A stretch of DNA of 64,000 nt from VRUE01 sp036266075 (GTDB lineage: Bacteria; Actinomycetota; Thermoleophilia; Solirubrobacterales; 70-9), in assembly GCA_036266075.1 (NCBI GenBank), contig DATANV010000002.1, positions 62,001-126,000 on the forward strand, written 5' to 3'. The notes under the pieces were generated by a model. That model had not been told where the DNA came from and did no database searches. It saw nothing but the letters and a program-made list of their open reading frames with translations. This document shows positions 6,837 through 15,079 of the stretch, piece after piece. The first letter of the stretch is position 1; every line of letters begins with the position of its first letter. The translations under genes and the position numbers were made by a program.

Positions 6837-8846
6837 ATGAAGGTAGTTGTCACTGGCGCGACGGGAAACGTCGGCACCAGCACGGTCCGGGCTCTAAGCG
6901 AAAGCTCGGCAATCGAGTCGATCGTCGGTCTTGCCCGGCGCGAGCCGACTTGGACGCCGCCAAAGACCAGTTGGATTGAGGTAAACGTCCTCACCTCCGA
7001 TCTCGGCGCGGCCTTCGAGGGCGCCGACGCGGTGATCCACCTGGCCTGGGCGATCCAGCCCTCCCGCGACGCGGTGACGCTGGAGCGGATCAACATCGAG
7101 GGCAGCAGGCGCGTATTCGAGGCCGTCGCTGTGGCGGAGGTGCCGAAGCTGGTTCACGCCTCCTCGGTCGGGGCCTACTCGCGCGGGCCGAAGGACCACG
7201 AGGTCGACGAGAGTTGGCCGACTGATGGCACCGCGACCTCCTTCTACTCACGCCACAAGGTCGCGGTGGAGCGGGAGCTGGACCGCTTCGAAGCCGACAA
7301 CCCCGAGACGCGGGTCGTGCGGCTGCGTCCGGCCCTGATCTTCAAGGACGAGGCCGCGACCGAGATCCGCCGCCTCTTCATCGGACCGTTCCTTCCCAAC
7401 TTCCTCCTGCGCCGCGGGCTGCTTCCGGCATTGCCGAGGGTCGACCGTCTGCGCTTTCAGGCAGTGCATTCCCAGGACGTCGGCCGCGCCTACCTGCGCG
7501 CTGTCCTCGCCGATGTGGATGGCGCCTTCAACATCGCCGCCGAGCCGCCGCTCAGCCCCGAGGAGATGGCCGAGCGGATCGGTGTGCGCAGCTTCCCGCT
7601 GCCCGCTCGGGTAGTGCGGCGCTTGGCCGATCTGAGCTGGAAGCTGCGGTTGCAGCCGACCCCCTCCGGCTGGCTCGACATGGCGCTGAACGTGCCGCTG
7701 ATGTCTTCGGAGCGAGCACGCTCCGAGCTTGGCTGGGAGCCGCGCCACAGCGCAGTCGAGGCGCTCGAAGAGCTGGTTGAGGGCCTGCGCGGGGGCCACG
7801 GCGCGGAGACCCCGCCGCCGCTTGAGGCCGATAGCGCCGGAGCCCGCCTCGACGATCTGAAGACCGGCGTCGGCGCCCGCCAGTGGGACCGCGACCGCGA
7901 CGAGCAGCTCGTCGCCTACCTCGCCGACCTGCACTCGATCGAGCTGCAGGCGCTGACCCAGCTCCGCGCGGCGCCGAAAATCGCCGGAGATGAGCGCCTC
8001 TGCCAAGCCTTCGAGCAGCACCTGGTCGAGACCGAAGACCAGGAGCGGCGCGTGCGCGAGCGCCTGGAAGCGCTGGGCGGAGAGCCATCGAAGCTAAAGG
8101 ACGCGGCGGGAGCAGCGGGAGGCTGGGGCATGGTCGCCTTCGCTGCCTCCCAACCCGACACGCCGGGGAAGTTGGCGATGCACGCCTACTCCTACGAGCA
8201 CATGGAGCTGGCCGCCTATGAACTTCTGAAACGGCTGGCCGAGCGCGCCGAGGACGAGGAGACCGCGCGGATGGCAGCCGCGATCGCCGCGGAGGAGCGA
8301 CAGATGGCCGAGCGCCTGGAGCAGTCCTTCGACACCGCGGTCGAGGTCTCACTGGCCGCGGTCGATCCCGACCAGCTCGATTCGGCGCTGCTGGCATACC
8401 TGCGCGATGCTCATGCCCTCGAGGGGCAGGCCGAAAAGCTCCTGCAGGCCGGGGCCGAGCGGGTCGAGGACGAGCACCTAGGGACAGCTTTCCGCGACCA
8501 CCTCGAAGAGACCGAGTGCCACCGGGAGCGCATCGCGGGCCTGCTGGAGCAGCGCGGGGCCAGACCCTCGCTGGTCAAGGACACGATGCTGAAGGCCGGT
8601 GGGCTGAACCTCTCCGCCTTCTTCGGTTCCCAGCCGGACTCGACCACCAAGCTCGCCGGCTTTGCGTTCGCCTTCGAGCACCTGGAGGTCGCCGCCTACG
8701 AACTCCTGCAGCGGGTCGCCGCCCGGGCCGGCGACGAGGGTGTGGTCGCAGCGGCTGAAGAAATCCTTGCCGAGGAGCGGGCGGCAGCCGGGCGGGTCGC
8801 CGCGAGCTGGGATCGACCCGAAGTCCCGCTCGGGGTGGCGTCGTGA
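6837..8846 (+). CDS. SDR/epimerase domain fused to two DUF892-like domains
   Basis: This protein has 669 residues. Residues 1-~320 are an NAD(P)-binding extended SDR: nucleotide-binding TGATGNVG at 7-14, HASSVGAYSRG supplying the catalytic Ser, and YSRHK as the YxxxK pair. A linker leads to two tandem four-helix modules (about 345-505 and 510-650). Each begins DEQLVAYLADLHSIELQAL or QLDSALLAYLRDAHALEGQ and contains ETEDQERRVRERLEALG or EETECHRERIAGLLEQRG, typical of DUF892/YciF ferritin-like proteins. Joining a reductase to iron- or oxidant-binding bundles suggests a redox stress enzyme. It is probably co-transcribed with the alcohol dehydrogenase 28 bases downstream. Confidence 0.8.
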   Translation: MKVVVTGATGNVGTSTVRALSESSAIESIVGLARREPTWTPPKTSWIEVNVLTSDLGAAFEGADAVIHLAWAIQPSRDAVTLERINIEGSRRVFEAVAVAEVPKLVHASSVGAYSRGPKDHEVDESWPTDGTATSFYSRHKVAVERELDRFEADNPETRVVRLRPALIFKDEAATEIRRLFIGPFLPNFLLRRGLLPALPRVDRLRFQAVHSQDVGRAYLRAVLADVDGAFNIAAEPPLSPEEMAERIGVRSFPLPARVVRRLADLSWKLRLQPTPSGWLDMALNVPLMSSERARSELGWEPRHSAVEALEELVEGLRGGHGAETPPPLEADSAGARLDDLKTGVGARQWDRDRDEQLVAYLADLHSIELQALTQLRAAPKIAGDERLCQAFEQHLVETEDQERRVRERLEALGGEPSKLKDAAGAAGGWGMVAFAASQPDTPGKLAMHAYSYEHMELAAYELLKRLAERAEDEETARMAAAIAAEERQMAERLEQSFDTAVEVSLAAVDPDQLDSALLAYLRDAHALEGQAEKLLQAGAERVEDEHLGTAFRDHLEETECHRERIAGLLEQRGARPSLVKDTMLKAGGLNLSAFFGSQPDSTTKLAGFAFAFEHLEVAAYELLQRVAARAGDEGVVAAAEEILAEERAAAGRVAASWDRPEVPLGVAS

Positions 8847-8874
8847 TCAACCAACCCCAATCGCAGGAGGATCG

Positions 8875-10062
8875 ATGAAGGCGCTCACTTTCCACGGCAA
8901 ACGCGATGTCCGGGTTGATGAGGTGCCCGACCCGAAGATCGAGCAGCCGACCGACGCGGTGGTGCGCATCACTTCGACCGCGATCTGCGGCTCCGATCTG
9001 CACCTCTACGAGGTGTTGTGGATGTTCATCGAAGAGGGCGCCGTGCTCGGCCACGAGCCAATGGGGATCGTCGAGGGGGTCGGCTCGGAGGTCAGCCGGA
9101 TCAAAGCGGGCGACCGCGTCGTCATCCCTTTCAACATCTCCTGCGGGGAGTGCTGGATGTGCAAGGAAAAGCTCTTTGCCCAGTGCGAGACCACCCAGAA
9201 CCGCGAGCAGGAAAAGGGCGCTTCTCTCTTCGGCTACACCAAGCTTTACGGCGAGGTGCCGGGCGGCCAGGCCGAGTACCTGCGGGTGCCACAGGCCCAC
9301 TTCGGCCCGATCAAGGTGCCCGAGAACGGCGCCCCCGACGAGCGCTACCTCTTCCTTTCCGATGTTTTGCCGACCGCCTGGCAGGCGGTTGAGTACGCGG
9401 CGATCCCGAAAGGCGGCAGCGTCGCCGTCTACGGACTCGGCCCGATCGGACAGATCTGCGCGCGGATCGCCCGCCACAAGGGCGCCGACACGGTGATCGG
9501 CGTTGACTCGGTGCCCGAGCGTCTGGAGATGGCGCGTCGCCACGGCGTCGAGGCGATCGACTCCTCTCGGCACGAAGACGTGCCGGAGATCATCAGGGAG
9601 ATGACCGACGGGCGCGGCCCCGACGGGGTGATCGACGCCGTCGGCATGGAGGCCCACGGCGCCCACGTCGCCGAGCTGGCGCAGAAGGCGACCGGCCTGC
9701 TGCCCGATGCGCTTGCCGCCAAGGCGACCGAAAAGACGTCGGTCGACCGCCTCTCTGCTCTGCTCGAGGCAATCGACACCGTCCGGCGTGGAGGAACGAT
9801 CTCGATCTCCGGCGTCTACGGCGGCCAGCTCGATCCGCTGCCGATGATGCAGCTCTTCGACAAGGGCGTGCAGATCCGCATGGGCCAGGCTCACGTACGG
9901 CGCTGGACCGACGAGATCCTGCCCCTGCTCGAAGGCGACGAGGACCCGCTCGGAGTCGACGATCTCACCACCCATCAGTTGCCGCTGGCAGAGGCGCCGA
10001 GCGCCTATGAGATGTTCCAAAAAAAGGAAGACGGGGCGATCAAGGTGGTGTTGAAGCCCTGA
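8875..10062 (+). CDS. Zinc-dependent alcohol dehydrogenase (MDR family)
   Basis: The 395-residue protein starts at the ATG after an AGGAGG site. It has the catalytic-zinc cysteine in TAICGSDLHLYE, the GHEPMGIVEGVG block, a structural-zinc cluster (CGECWMCKEKLFAQC) and a Rossmann motif AVYGLGPIGQI. The length and the long insert after the cofactor domain fit the subgroup that includes glutathione-independent formaldehyde dehydrogenases. The substrate is not determined. It follows the SDR-DUF892 fusion in the same direction and likely shares its stress promoter. Confidence 0.88.
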   Translation: MKALTFHGKRDVRVDEVPDPKIEQPTDAVVRITSTAICGSDLHLYEVLWMFIEEGAVLGHEPMGIVEGVGSEVSRIKAGDRVVIPFNISCGECWMCKEKLFAQCETTQNREQEKGASLFGYTKLYGEVPGGQAEYLRVPQAHFGPIKVPENGAPDERYLFLSDVLPTAWQAVEYAAIPKGGSVAVYGLGPIGQICARIARHKGADTVIGVDSVPERLEMARRHGVEAIDSSRHEDVPEIIREMTDGRGPDGVIDAVGMEAHGAHVAELAQKATGLLPDALAAKATEKTSVDRLSALLEAIDTVRRGGTISISGVYGGQLDPLPMMQLFDKGVQIRMGQAHVRRWTDEILPLLEGDEDPLGVDDLTTHQLPLAEAPSAYEMFQKKEDGAIKVVLKP

Positions 10063-10096
10063 ATCGGAGCCCGACCAGTGAGGTGGGAGAGGCGGG

Positions 10097-11071
10097 ATGA
10101 CGGGTCGGCGTGAGTCCGATGAGCCCAGGCGCGATTACCGGCCAAAAGGCGCTGCGTCTGATGCTGGCCTCTTCGCGACGCTGAAACGGACGCTGACCGA
10201 GTTCAACGAGGACAACCTCACCGATTGGGCTGCCGCGCTGACCTACTACGGGCTGCTCTCGCTCTTTCCGGCGCTGATCGCGATGGTCTCGCTGATCGGG
10301 CTCTTCGGTGATCCCAAATCGACGACCGACAGCCTGACCGAAATCATCACCACGATCGGGCCGCAGTCGGCCGCCGAAACCTTCTCCGGCCCGATCGAAT
10401 CGATCACCGAGAACCGCAGTGCCGCCGGCTTCGCTTTCGTCCTCGGACTCGCGGTCGCGCTCTGGTCGGCCTCCGCATACGTCGGGGCTTTCATGCGAGC
10501 CTCGAATGTGATCTATGAGACGCTGGAGGGCAGGCCCTTCTGGAAGCTGCGGCCGCTGCAGCTCGCGGTGACCCTGGTGATGATCGTCGCCCTCGTCCTG
10601 ATCGCCGTCTCACTCGTTCTCACCGGCCCGATAGTCGAAGCTGTGGCCGAGCCACTCGGGATCGGCTCCACCGCGGTTGACGTCTGGAATATCGCCAAGT
10701 GGCCGGTGGTGGTCGCGGCCTTCTTCCTGATGCTTGCGCTCCTCTACTACGCCTCGCCCAACGTGAGGCTGCGCGGCTTCAGGTGGGTCACGCCCGGCAG
10801 CCTGGTTGCGGTGGTCGTCTGGGTCATCGCCTCTGCGCTCTTCGGCTTCTACGTCGCCAACTTCGGCTCCTACGACAAGACCTACGGCACGCTCGGCGGC
10901 CTGATCGCGCTGCTGGTCTGGTTCTGGATCACCAACCTGGCCATTCTCTTCGGCCACCAGTTGAACGCCGAGCGCGAGCGAAGCCAGGAGATAGAAGAAG
11001 GCCAGCCACGCGCCGAGCGCGAGATCCAGCTCGAGCCCCGTGAGGAGCCCAAGGATCAAAGGACCACCTGA
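10097..11071 (+). CDS. YihY/BrkB-like membrane protein
   Basis: The 324-residue protein has about six hydrophobic helices. Family hallmarks are WAAALTYYGLLSLFPALIA near the start, GPIVEAVAEPLG, and the C-terminal YGTLGGLIALLVWFWITNLAILFGHQLNAE. YihY proteins are inner-membrane proteins of uncertain role, once misnamed RNase BN. The polar end (about residues 300-324) is rich in Glu and Arg. It is followed 9 bases later by the gene at 11081 and probably belongs to the same transcript as the alcohol dehydrogenase. Confidence 0.85.
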   Translation: MTGRRESDEPRRDYRPKGAASDAGLFATLKRTLTEFNEDNLTDWAAALTYYGLLSLFPALIAMVSLIGLFGDPKSTTDSLTEIITTIGPQSAAETFSGPIESITENRSAAGFAFVLGLAVALWSASAYVGAFMRASNVIYETLEGRPFWKLRPLQLAVTLVMIVALVLIAVSLVLTGPIVEAVAEPLGIGSTAVDVWNIAKWPVVVAAFFLMLALLYYASPNVRLRGFRWVTPGSLVAVVVWVIASALFGFYVANFGSYDKTYGTLGGLIALLVWFWITNLAILFGHQLNAERERSQEIEEGQPRAEREIQLEPREEPKDQRTT

Positions 11072-11080
11072 CCCGGAAGG

Positions 11081-11428
11081 ATGAGAATGCCCATCGCGGA
11101 AACCACCTCGCGTCCTTACCCCTTATCTCCAAGAGCGCTCGACAACAAGGAAGTCCAAGAGCAGATACGTCGCGGGGCCGATCGGCTCCGATCGGCCTAC
11201 GGACGAAGTCGTAAGCGATGGGTTAAGGCCGCCCGCGATGCGAAGCTGCGCCGGCAGGTGGCCGAAGGCACGCGGGCGTTCGCCCTCGCGGCCAAGGCAT
11301 TTGCGGGGCAGCCCCGCAAGCCGAAACGCCGCTGGGGCCGCCGCCTGCTCGTCTTCCTGACGCTCGGAGTCGTGGGCGGCGGTGTTGCCCTGGCGCTCAA
11401 GAACCGGACCGAAGGAGGGTTGCAATGA
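11081..11428 (+). CDS. Small protein with C-terminal membrane anchor
   Basis: The 115-residue product (ATG 11081, with a second ATG at 11087) has a basic, helical body (QIRRGADRLRSAYGRSRKRW) and a hydrophobic helix LLVFLTLGVVGGGVALAL before a short basic tail, recalling YtxH-like proteins. Its stop overlaps the ATG of the DUF4235 gene (ATGA at 11425-11428), so the two are translationally coupled. Function is unknown. Confidence 0.65.
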   Translation: MRMPIAETTSRPYPLSPRALDNKEVQEQIRRGADRLRSAYGRSRKRWVKAARDAKLRRQVAEGTRAFALAAKAFAGQPRKPKRRWGRRLLVFLTLGVVGGGVALALKNRTEGGLQ

Positions 11429-11700
11429 AGTTCCTTTTCATGCCGATCAGCATTGCTGCCGGCCTCCTCGCGGGCTTCCTTGGCAAGAAGATCTTCGAAC
11501 GGCTCTGGGGTCTTGTCGACGATGAGGAGCCACCGAGGCCCGAGCACCGGGAGCTCTCCTGGCCGAAGTTGATCGCGGCGTTGGCGGTAGAGGGAGCGAT
11601 CTTCCGCCTGGTCAAAGGCCTCACCGATCACGCCGCCCGCCGAGCCTTCGCGAAGGGCACCGGAAGCTGGCCAGGCGAGGAACGACCGGAGTCCGAGTAG
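11425..11700 (+). CDS. DUF4235 family membrane protein
   Basis: The 91-residue protein has an N-terminal helix (FMPISIAAGLLAGFLGKKIFERLW), a short acidic loop with PPRPEHRELSWPKLIAALAVEGAIFRLVKG, and a basic end with DHAARRAF. This is the standard DUF4235 pattern of two membrane helices separated by a Glu/Pro-rich loop. These proteins are common in actinobacteria and have no known activity. It overlaps its upstream neighbour by 4 bases. Confidence 0.82.
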   Translation: MKFLFMPISIAAGLLAGFLGKKIFERLWGLVDDEEPPRPEHRELSWPKLIAALAVEGAIFRLVKGLTDHAARRAFAKGTGSWPGEERPESE

Positions 11701-11780
11701 TGGGCCCTCTGGACCGTTTTCCGTCAGAGGGCAATGGGGTACCAATTACTAAGTACATAACCGGAGATATAAGGCGGGCG

Positions 11781-12224
11781 ATGGCAGGCGGCGAACAACT
11801 GCACCTCAAACTTCCCGCAGAGGCAGACAACATTGCAGTCGTCCGTGAGGCTGTGGGAACCCGGGCCAAAGAGTTCGGCCTTGAGGAATCCGCAGTCGAC
11901 GACCTGAAGACCGTTGTCTCGGAGGCCTGCGCAAACGTCGTCCTCCATGCCTATCCGGACGGCGCTCGCCAACGGCCACTCGAAGTTGAGATGAGTCAGA
12001 CCGAGCGCGCTGTGAACGTGGTTGTCAGAGATTGAGGTGCCGGGATCCGCCCGACTGCTGGACCAAAGCCGCCGAGCCTGCGACTCGGTCTGCAGCTAAT
12101 CGGCGCCATCGCGAGCTGCTTTCAAATCCGCAGCGGCCGGAATCGTGGGACTGAGCTGGTGATCCAGTTGGCCCTTCCTGCAGAGCCTGAGCGGCGTTGC
12201 CTTGACCAGTCTCCGAGACGATAA
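11781..12224 (+). pseudogene. rsbW: RsbW-like anti-sigma serine kinase with an in-frame stop
   Basis: Translation from ATG 11781 (AAGGCGGG site upstream) gives the GHKL ATPase fold: LHLKLPAEADNIAVVREAV, then the N-box VSEACANVVLHAY. A TGA at 12033-12035 interrupts VVRD. Reading on in the same frame restores the missing nucleotide-binding part: GAGIRP, LRLGLQLIGAIASCF and RGTELVIQ, ending at TAA 12222. The lost codon sits where the family has R in DRG, so a CGA to TGA change would explain it. The shortened product (84 residues) lacks the G boxes and should not bind ATP. The frame is also open back to GTG 11700. Next to it is an intact RsbV-like gene. Confidence 0.8.
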
Positions 12225-12232
12225 TCGGAGTC

Positions 12233-12568
12233 ATGGGAATCTTTCAGTTGACCGAAGCGGATCCCCGCCCAGGGTGCAGGGAGATCTGTGTCGAGGGAGA
12301 GCTCGACCTGGCGGTCGCCTCTCAGCTGCAAGAGGCAATAGATCGGGCAGAGGATTGCCAGAGCGTCTTCACCAATCTCGAAGCCTGTGAGTTCATCGAC
12401 TCGACCGGGATCGCGGTGATCGTGAACGCCCACCATTGTCTCGAAGAAGAGGATCGCCGGCTCGCGGCCTATGGAGCCGACGGCCAGGTGCTACGGGTGC
12501 TCTCGATCTCCGGGTTGGTTCAAGTGCGTGGGCTTGTCTTCCGCACTGCAGAGGAAGTGCAGTCCTAG
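12233..12568 (+). CDS. rsbV: STAS-domain anti-sigma factor antagonist
   Basis: The 111-residue protein has the STAS fold: a beta strand REICVEGELDLAVASQL, then EACEFIDSTGIAVIVNAH. The serine/threonine in DSTG is the site that RsbW-type kinases phosphorylate. In the known SigB/SigF switch the unphosphorylated protein captures the anti-sigma factor and frees the sigma factor. It starts 8 bases after the full-length end of the RsbW-like gene. Its partner here is truncated, so it may act on another kinase. Confidence 0.85.
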   Translation: MGIFQLTEADPRPGCREICVEGELDLAVASQLQEAIDRAEDCQSVFTNLEACEFIDSTGIAVIVNAHHCLEEEDRRLAAYGADGQVLRVLSISGLVQVRGLVFRTAEEVQS

Positions 12569-12626
12569 GCTCGTCGGCCGGTCAGTGGAAATCTCCGGGC
12601 CTGCGCGAGGTCGTCGTTCCGGGGGA

Positions 12627-12770
12627 TCAGTCGCCGTGAGAATCGGTCGGCGCGAGGACGAAGATCTCGCACATCATGTCCGGCGCCTGCTGGTTGCCGC
12701 TCATGTAGCCGATCACCTCGTCGACCGACCGCCCTTTCGATTGGCGCGGCAGTCGCGCGATCTCAGACAC
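12627..12770 (-). CDS. Possible 47-residue protein
   Basis: A minus-strand frame from GTG 12770 encodes VSEIARLPRQSKGRSVDEVIG and ends EIFVLAPTDSHGD. The amino-acid pattern looks coding, with an amphipathic helix and a short strand. It has no clear ribosome site, and it overlaps no other gene. I do not recognise it. Confidence 0.35.
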   Translation of the reverse strand: MSEIARLPRQSKGRSVDEVIGYMSGNQQAPDMMCEIFVLAPTDSHGD

Positions 12771-12775
12771 GGTGG

Positions 12776-12800
12776 GGTTATCCGTCGTGCGACCGGGTAT
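12776..12800 (+). promoter_or_regulatory. SigB/SigF-like promoter for the SRPBCC gene
   Basis: GGTT at 12776, 15 bases, GGGTAT at 12795, 58 bases upstream of ATG 12859. A run of eight T follows at 12822-12829. Confidence 0.55.
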
Positions 12801-12858
12801 CTGAGGGTGGAGGTTCGATCATTTTTTTTGACCGACCGGAAGGTCGAGGAAGGAAGTC

Positions 12859-14049
12859 ATGGCCAAGGACGTCAAGGACGCCGGGGACGTGATCGGGGCT
12901 GCGATAGGCACGATCGCCCGGGAGGTCAGCAATAGCGTTTCCGGCAACGGGCACGCGAAGATGCCTTTCCGAAGCGACAGCAATGGCGCCCTTTCGGGTC
13001 CCCGGGGGCTGGCTGCCGGCCTCGTCTTGGCGAGCGCGGCCCCCCTCGCTGGCAAGGCGGTCAAAAAGCTGGCCGTGAAACGGGTCGGGAAATTGGCCGA
13101 AAGCGCCAAGGACACCGTCGGTAAGGGGGTCAAAGACGTTGCTGGGGATGCGGCAGAGCAGGTCGGAGACGCTCCGGAGATGGCTAAGAGCATGGCGAAG
13201 AAAATGCTTCCAGGGGGCGGCGGAAAAGAGGGCAGCGAGGGCAGCAAAGGCAAGAGGGGAACCCCAGGCGTCGGAAAGGGCCGGCGGATGCCCGTTCAGC
13301 AATCAGTGGACATCGCCGTGCCGCTCTCGGTCGCCTACAACCAGTGGACCCAGTTCGAGGAATGGCCGCAGTTCATGCACCGCCTCGACCAAGCGACGCA
13401 GGAGGACGACGGCACCGTCTCCTTCAGGACCAAGGTCTGGGGCATGTCGAAGGAGTTCGTCGGGCAGATCGTCGAGCAGCGCCCCGATGAGCGGATCCAG
13501 TGGAGCGTCAAGCAGGGTGTCGCCCATACCGGCGTGGTGACCTTCCACGAGCTCGCTCCTCGCCTCACTCGCGTCCAGGTCTCCCTCGACGTCGAGCCCG
13601 GCTCCTGGATCGAGAAGATGGCGCGCGGGATGCGCCACGTGAAGCGCGCGGTGCGAGCGGACCTGGCCCGTTTCAAGGCCTTCATCGAGATGCAGGAGGT
13701 CGAGACCGGCGCCTGGCGCGGCGCGATCCACGACGGCGAGGTCGTCAAAGATCACGACGAGAAATACGACCGTGGCCGGGACTACGCCGACTTCGAGGAC
13801 ATCCACGATAAGGAGCACTCGCACTCCCCCCAGCCGCAGAAACGCAAAGCCCAGAGGGCGTCAAAACAGAAACAGCAGAAACAGACCTCGTCGGGTGGGT
13901 CGAGCTCCAGCTCCACGAGGCGGCGCAGCGGGTCCAGCTCGCGGAGCAAATCCAAATCCTCATCTTCCCGGCGAGGATCGAGCAGGCGCTCCAGCCCGAA
14001 AAAACGCTCCGGCGCTGGATCTAGCAGCAAACGGCGCTCCTCGCACTGA
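12859..14049 (+). CDS. SRPBCC protein with Ser/Arg-rich tail
   Basis: This protein has 396 residues in three parts. Residues 1-140 are basic, Ala/Gly/Lys-rich, with one moderately hydrophobic stretch (RGLAAGLVLASAAPLAG). About 145-290 is a START/SRPBCC ligand-binding fold (QQSVDIAVPLSVAYNQWTQFEEWPQFM, VEQRPDERIQWSVKQG, HVKRAVRADLARFKAFIE). From about 330 the chain is a disordered Ser/Arg/Lys tail (SGGSSSSSTRRRSGSSSRSK). The fold may bind a hydrophobic ligand; the tail may bind nucleic acid or surfaces. It heads a run of small genes with similar low-complexity tails. Confidence 0.78.
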   Translation: MAKDVKDAGDVIGAAIGTIAREVSNSVSGNGHAKMPFRSDSNGALSGPRGLAAGLVLASAAPLAGKAVKKLAVKRVGKLAESAKDTVGKGVKDVAGDAAEQVGDAPEMAKSMAKKMLPGGGGKEGSEGSKGKRGTPGVGKGRRMPVQQSVDIAVPLSVAYNQWTQFEEWPQFMHRLDQATQEDDGTVSFRTKVWGMSKEFVGQIVEQRPDERIQWSVKQGVAHTGVVTFHELAPRLTRVQVSLDVEPGSWIEKMARGMRHVKRAVRADLARFKAFIEMQEVETGAWRGAIHDGEVVKDHDEKYDRGRDYADFEDIHDKEHSHSPQPQKRKAQRASKQKQQKQTSSGGSSSSSTRRRSGSSSRSKSKSSSSRRGSSRRSSPKKRSGAGSSSKRRSSH

Positions 14050-14068
14050 GAGCGTGAAGGGGATTTAG

Positions 14069-14218
14069 ATGAGCAGCTTCCTGAACCGCGTCGTGGTAGA
14101 TCAGATCGGCGGCAAGCGGCCGGCACCACCGCGAGCGATGGGTGCGGCCTTCGTGGTCGGTACGACTGCTGGCGTCATCACTTACCGCCTTCTGCGCCAC
14201 CAGGGCTCACGGACTTAG
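14069..14218 (+). CDS. 49-residue membrane-associated protein
   Basis: The ATG at 14069 opens MSSFLNRVVVDQIGGKRPAP, followed by a hydrophobic helix (AMGAAFVVGTTAGVITY) and the basic end RLLRHQGSRT. It lies 19 bases after the SRPBCC gene and 16 before the next, so it is part of that unit. Function unknown. Confidence 0.55.
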   Translation: MSSFLNRVVVDQIGGKRPAPPRAMGAAFVVGTTAGVITYRLLRHQGSRT

Positions 14219-14234
14219 AGGGAGTGACAGGGAG

Positions 14235-14471
14235 ATGGCGGTCGACATCAACCGGCTCGCCGCCTCGGCGCTCCAGGCCTTCCTGGAAAACGAGAGGGAC
14301 GAAGGGCGCCCACCTGCCCATGAGGAGCGCGGGAATCGCCGCATGGGCGGCGTCGGTGCAGTCGTCCTGGGTGTTGGACTTGCGGTTGCAGCACGGGCCG
14401 CCTATAAGCGCGTCCGCAGTCTCGATCTTGAGCAAGTTGCCGGTGCCGTCGAGGAGAAGCTCCGCAACTGA
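14235..14471 (+). CDS. Small single-pass membrane protein
   Basis: From ATG 14235, with GGAG just upstream, the 78-residue product has an acidic N-terminal half (MAVDINRLAASALQAFLENERDEGR), a hydrophobic helix GGVGAVVLGVGLAVAARAAY and a helical end. It belongs to the SRPBCC-headed unit. Function unknown. Confidence 0.62.
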   Translation: MAVDINRLAASALQAFLENERDEGRPPAHEERGNRRMGGVGAVVLGVGLAVAARAAYKRVRSLDLEQVAGAVEEKLRN

Positions 14472-14511
14472 CGGGCCGAGCCGGCAGACCTGACGTAGTG
14501 CGGGATTCCCG

Positions 14512-14537
14512 GTTTACCTCCATCTGACCCGGGGTAG
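14512..14537 (+). promoter_or_regulatory. SigB/SigF-like promoter for 14577 onward
   Basis: GTTT at 14512, 16 bases, GGGTAG at 14532, about 40 bases upstream of ATG 14577. This may drive the run to 17565. Confidence 0.6.
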
Positions 14538-14576
14538 ACGACTAGATCAGGAATTTGCACTAACGGGGAGTCGGCG

Positions 14577-15038
14577 ATGGCCGAGACCAAAACCAAAAGC
14601 GGCGGAAGCCGCCGCTCAAGCACGAGTCGACCAAACGGCTCGCGGCATAGCTCGCGGGCAGGCAGATCGGCTAGCACTCGCGGCAATGGCTCATCGGCCT
14701 CTGGGTCGAAAGCCCGTGCTGCAAAAGATGCTGCCGAGGAGCAGGTGAGCTCGGCACAAGAGATCGTTTCGGGCAAAGGCCCGGCTTTGGTTGGAGGAGT
14801 CGCAGCGTTGGCGGGAGTTGCAGGCGCTGTCGCCTTCGCGCTCAACGGACGTGGAAAGAGCCGATCGTTGCCGGACACCATCAAGAAGCGCAGGCGCAAG
14901 GCGACCAGGAAGGCGCTCGGCACGACTACGAAGGCGCTCGGCAAGACCACCGTCGCGGTGGGAAAGGCCGGCTATCGCGTCGGCGAGCTCGCCGCCGAGG
15001 TCCGTCGCGTTCGCGAGCAGGCCTCCCAGAAGGACTGA
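14577..15038 (+). CDS. Ser/Arg-rich protein with one membrane helix
   Basis: The 153-residue protein has a disordered Ser/Arg/Gly head (residues 1-55), a hydrophobic helix (ALVGGVAALAGVAGAVAFAL, about 72-91) and a basic tail with repeats of KALGTTTKALGKTT. The design of basic disorder, membrane helix, then basic amphipathic tail resembles its neighbours more than any named family. Located directly after a SigB-like promoter. Confidence 0.62.
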   Translation: MAETKTKSGGSRRSSTSRPNGSRHSSRAGRSASTRGNGSSASGSKARAAKDAAEEQVSSAQEIVSGKGPALVGGVAALAGVAGAVAFALNGRGKSRSLPDTIKKRRRKATRKALGTTTKALGKTTVAVGKAGYRVGELAAEVRRVREQASQKD

Positions 15039-15079
15039 GCCCTTGAGCGACCAACGCAAGTTGAAGGGAAAAAGCCGCT

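Noticed and set aside
8575..10020. A 481-codon minus-strand frame opposite the alcohol dehydrogenase.
   Set aside because: The plus strand carries intact zinc and cofactor motifs; the antisense protein has none.
12033..12035. TGA as selenocysteine in the RsbW-like gene.
   Set aside because: Relatives have Arg at this place and no SECIS-type hairpin is evident just after it; a nonsense mutation is simpler.
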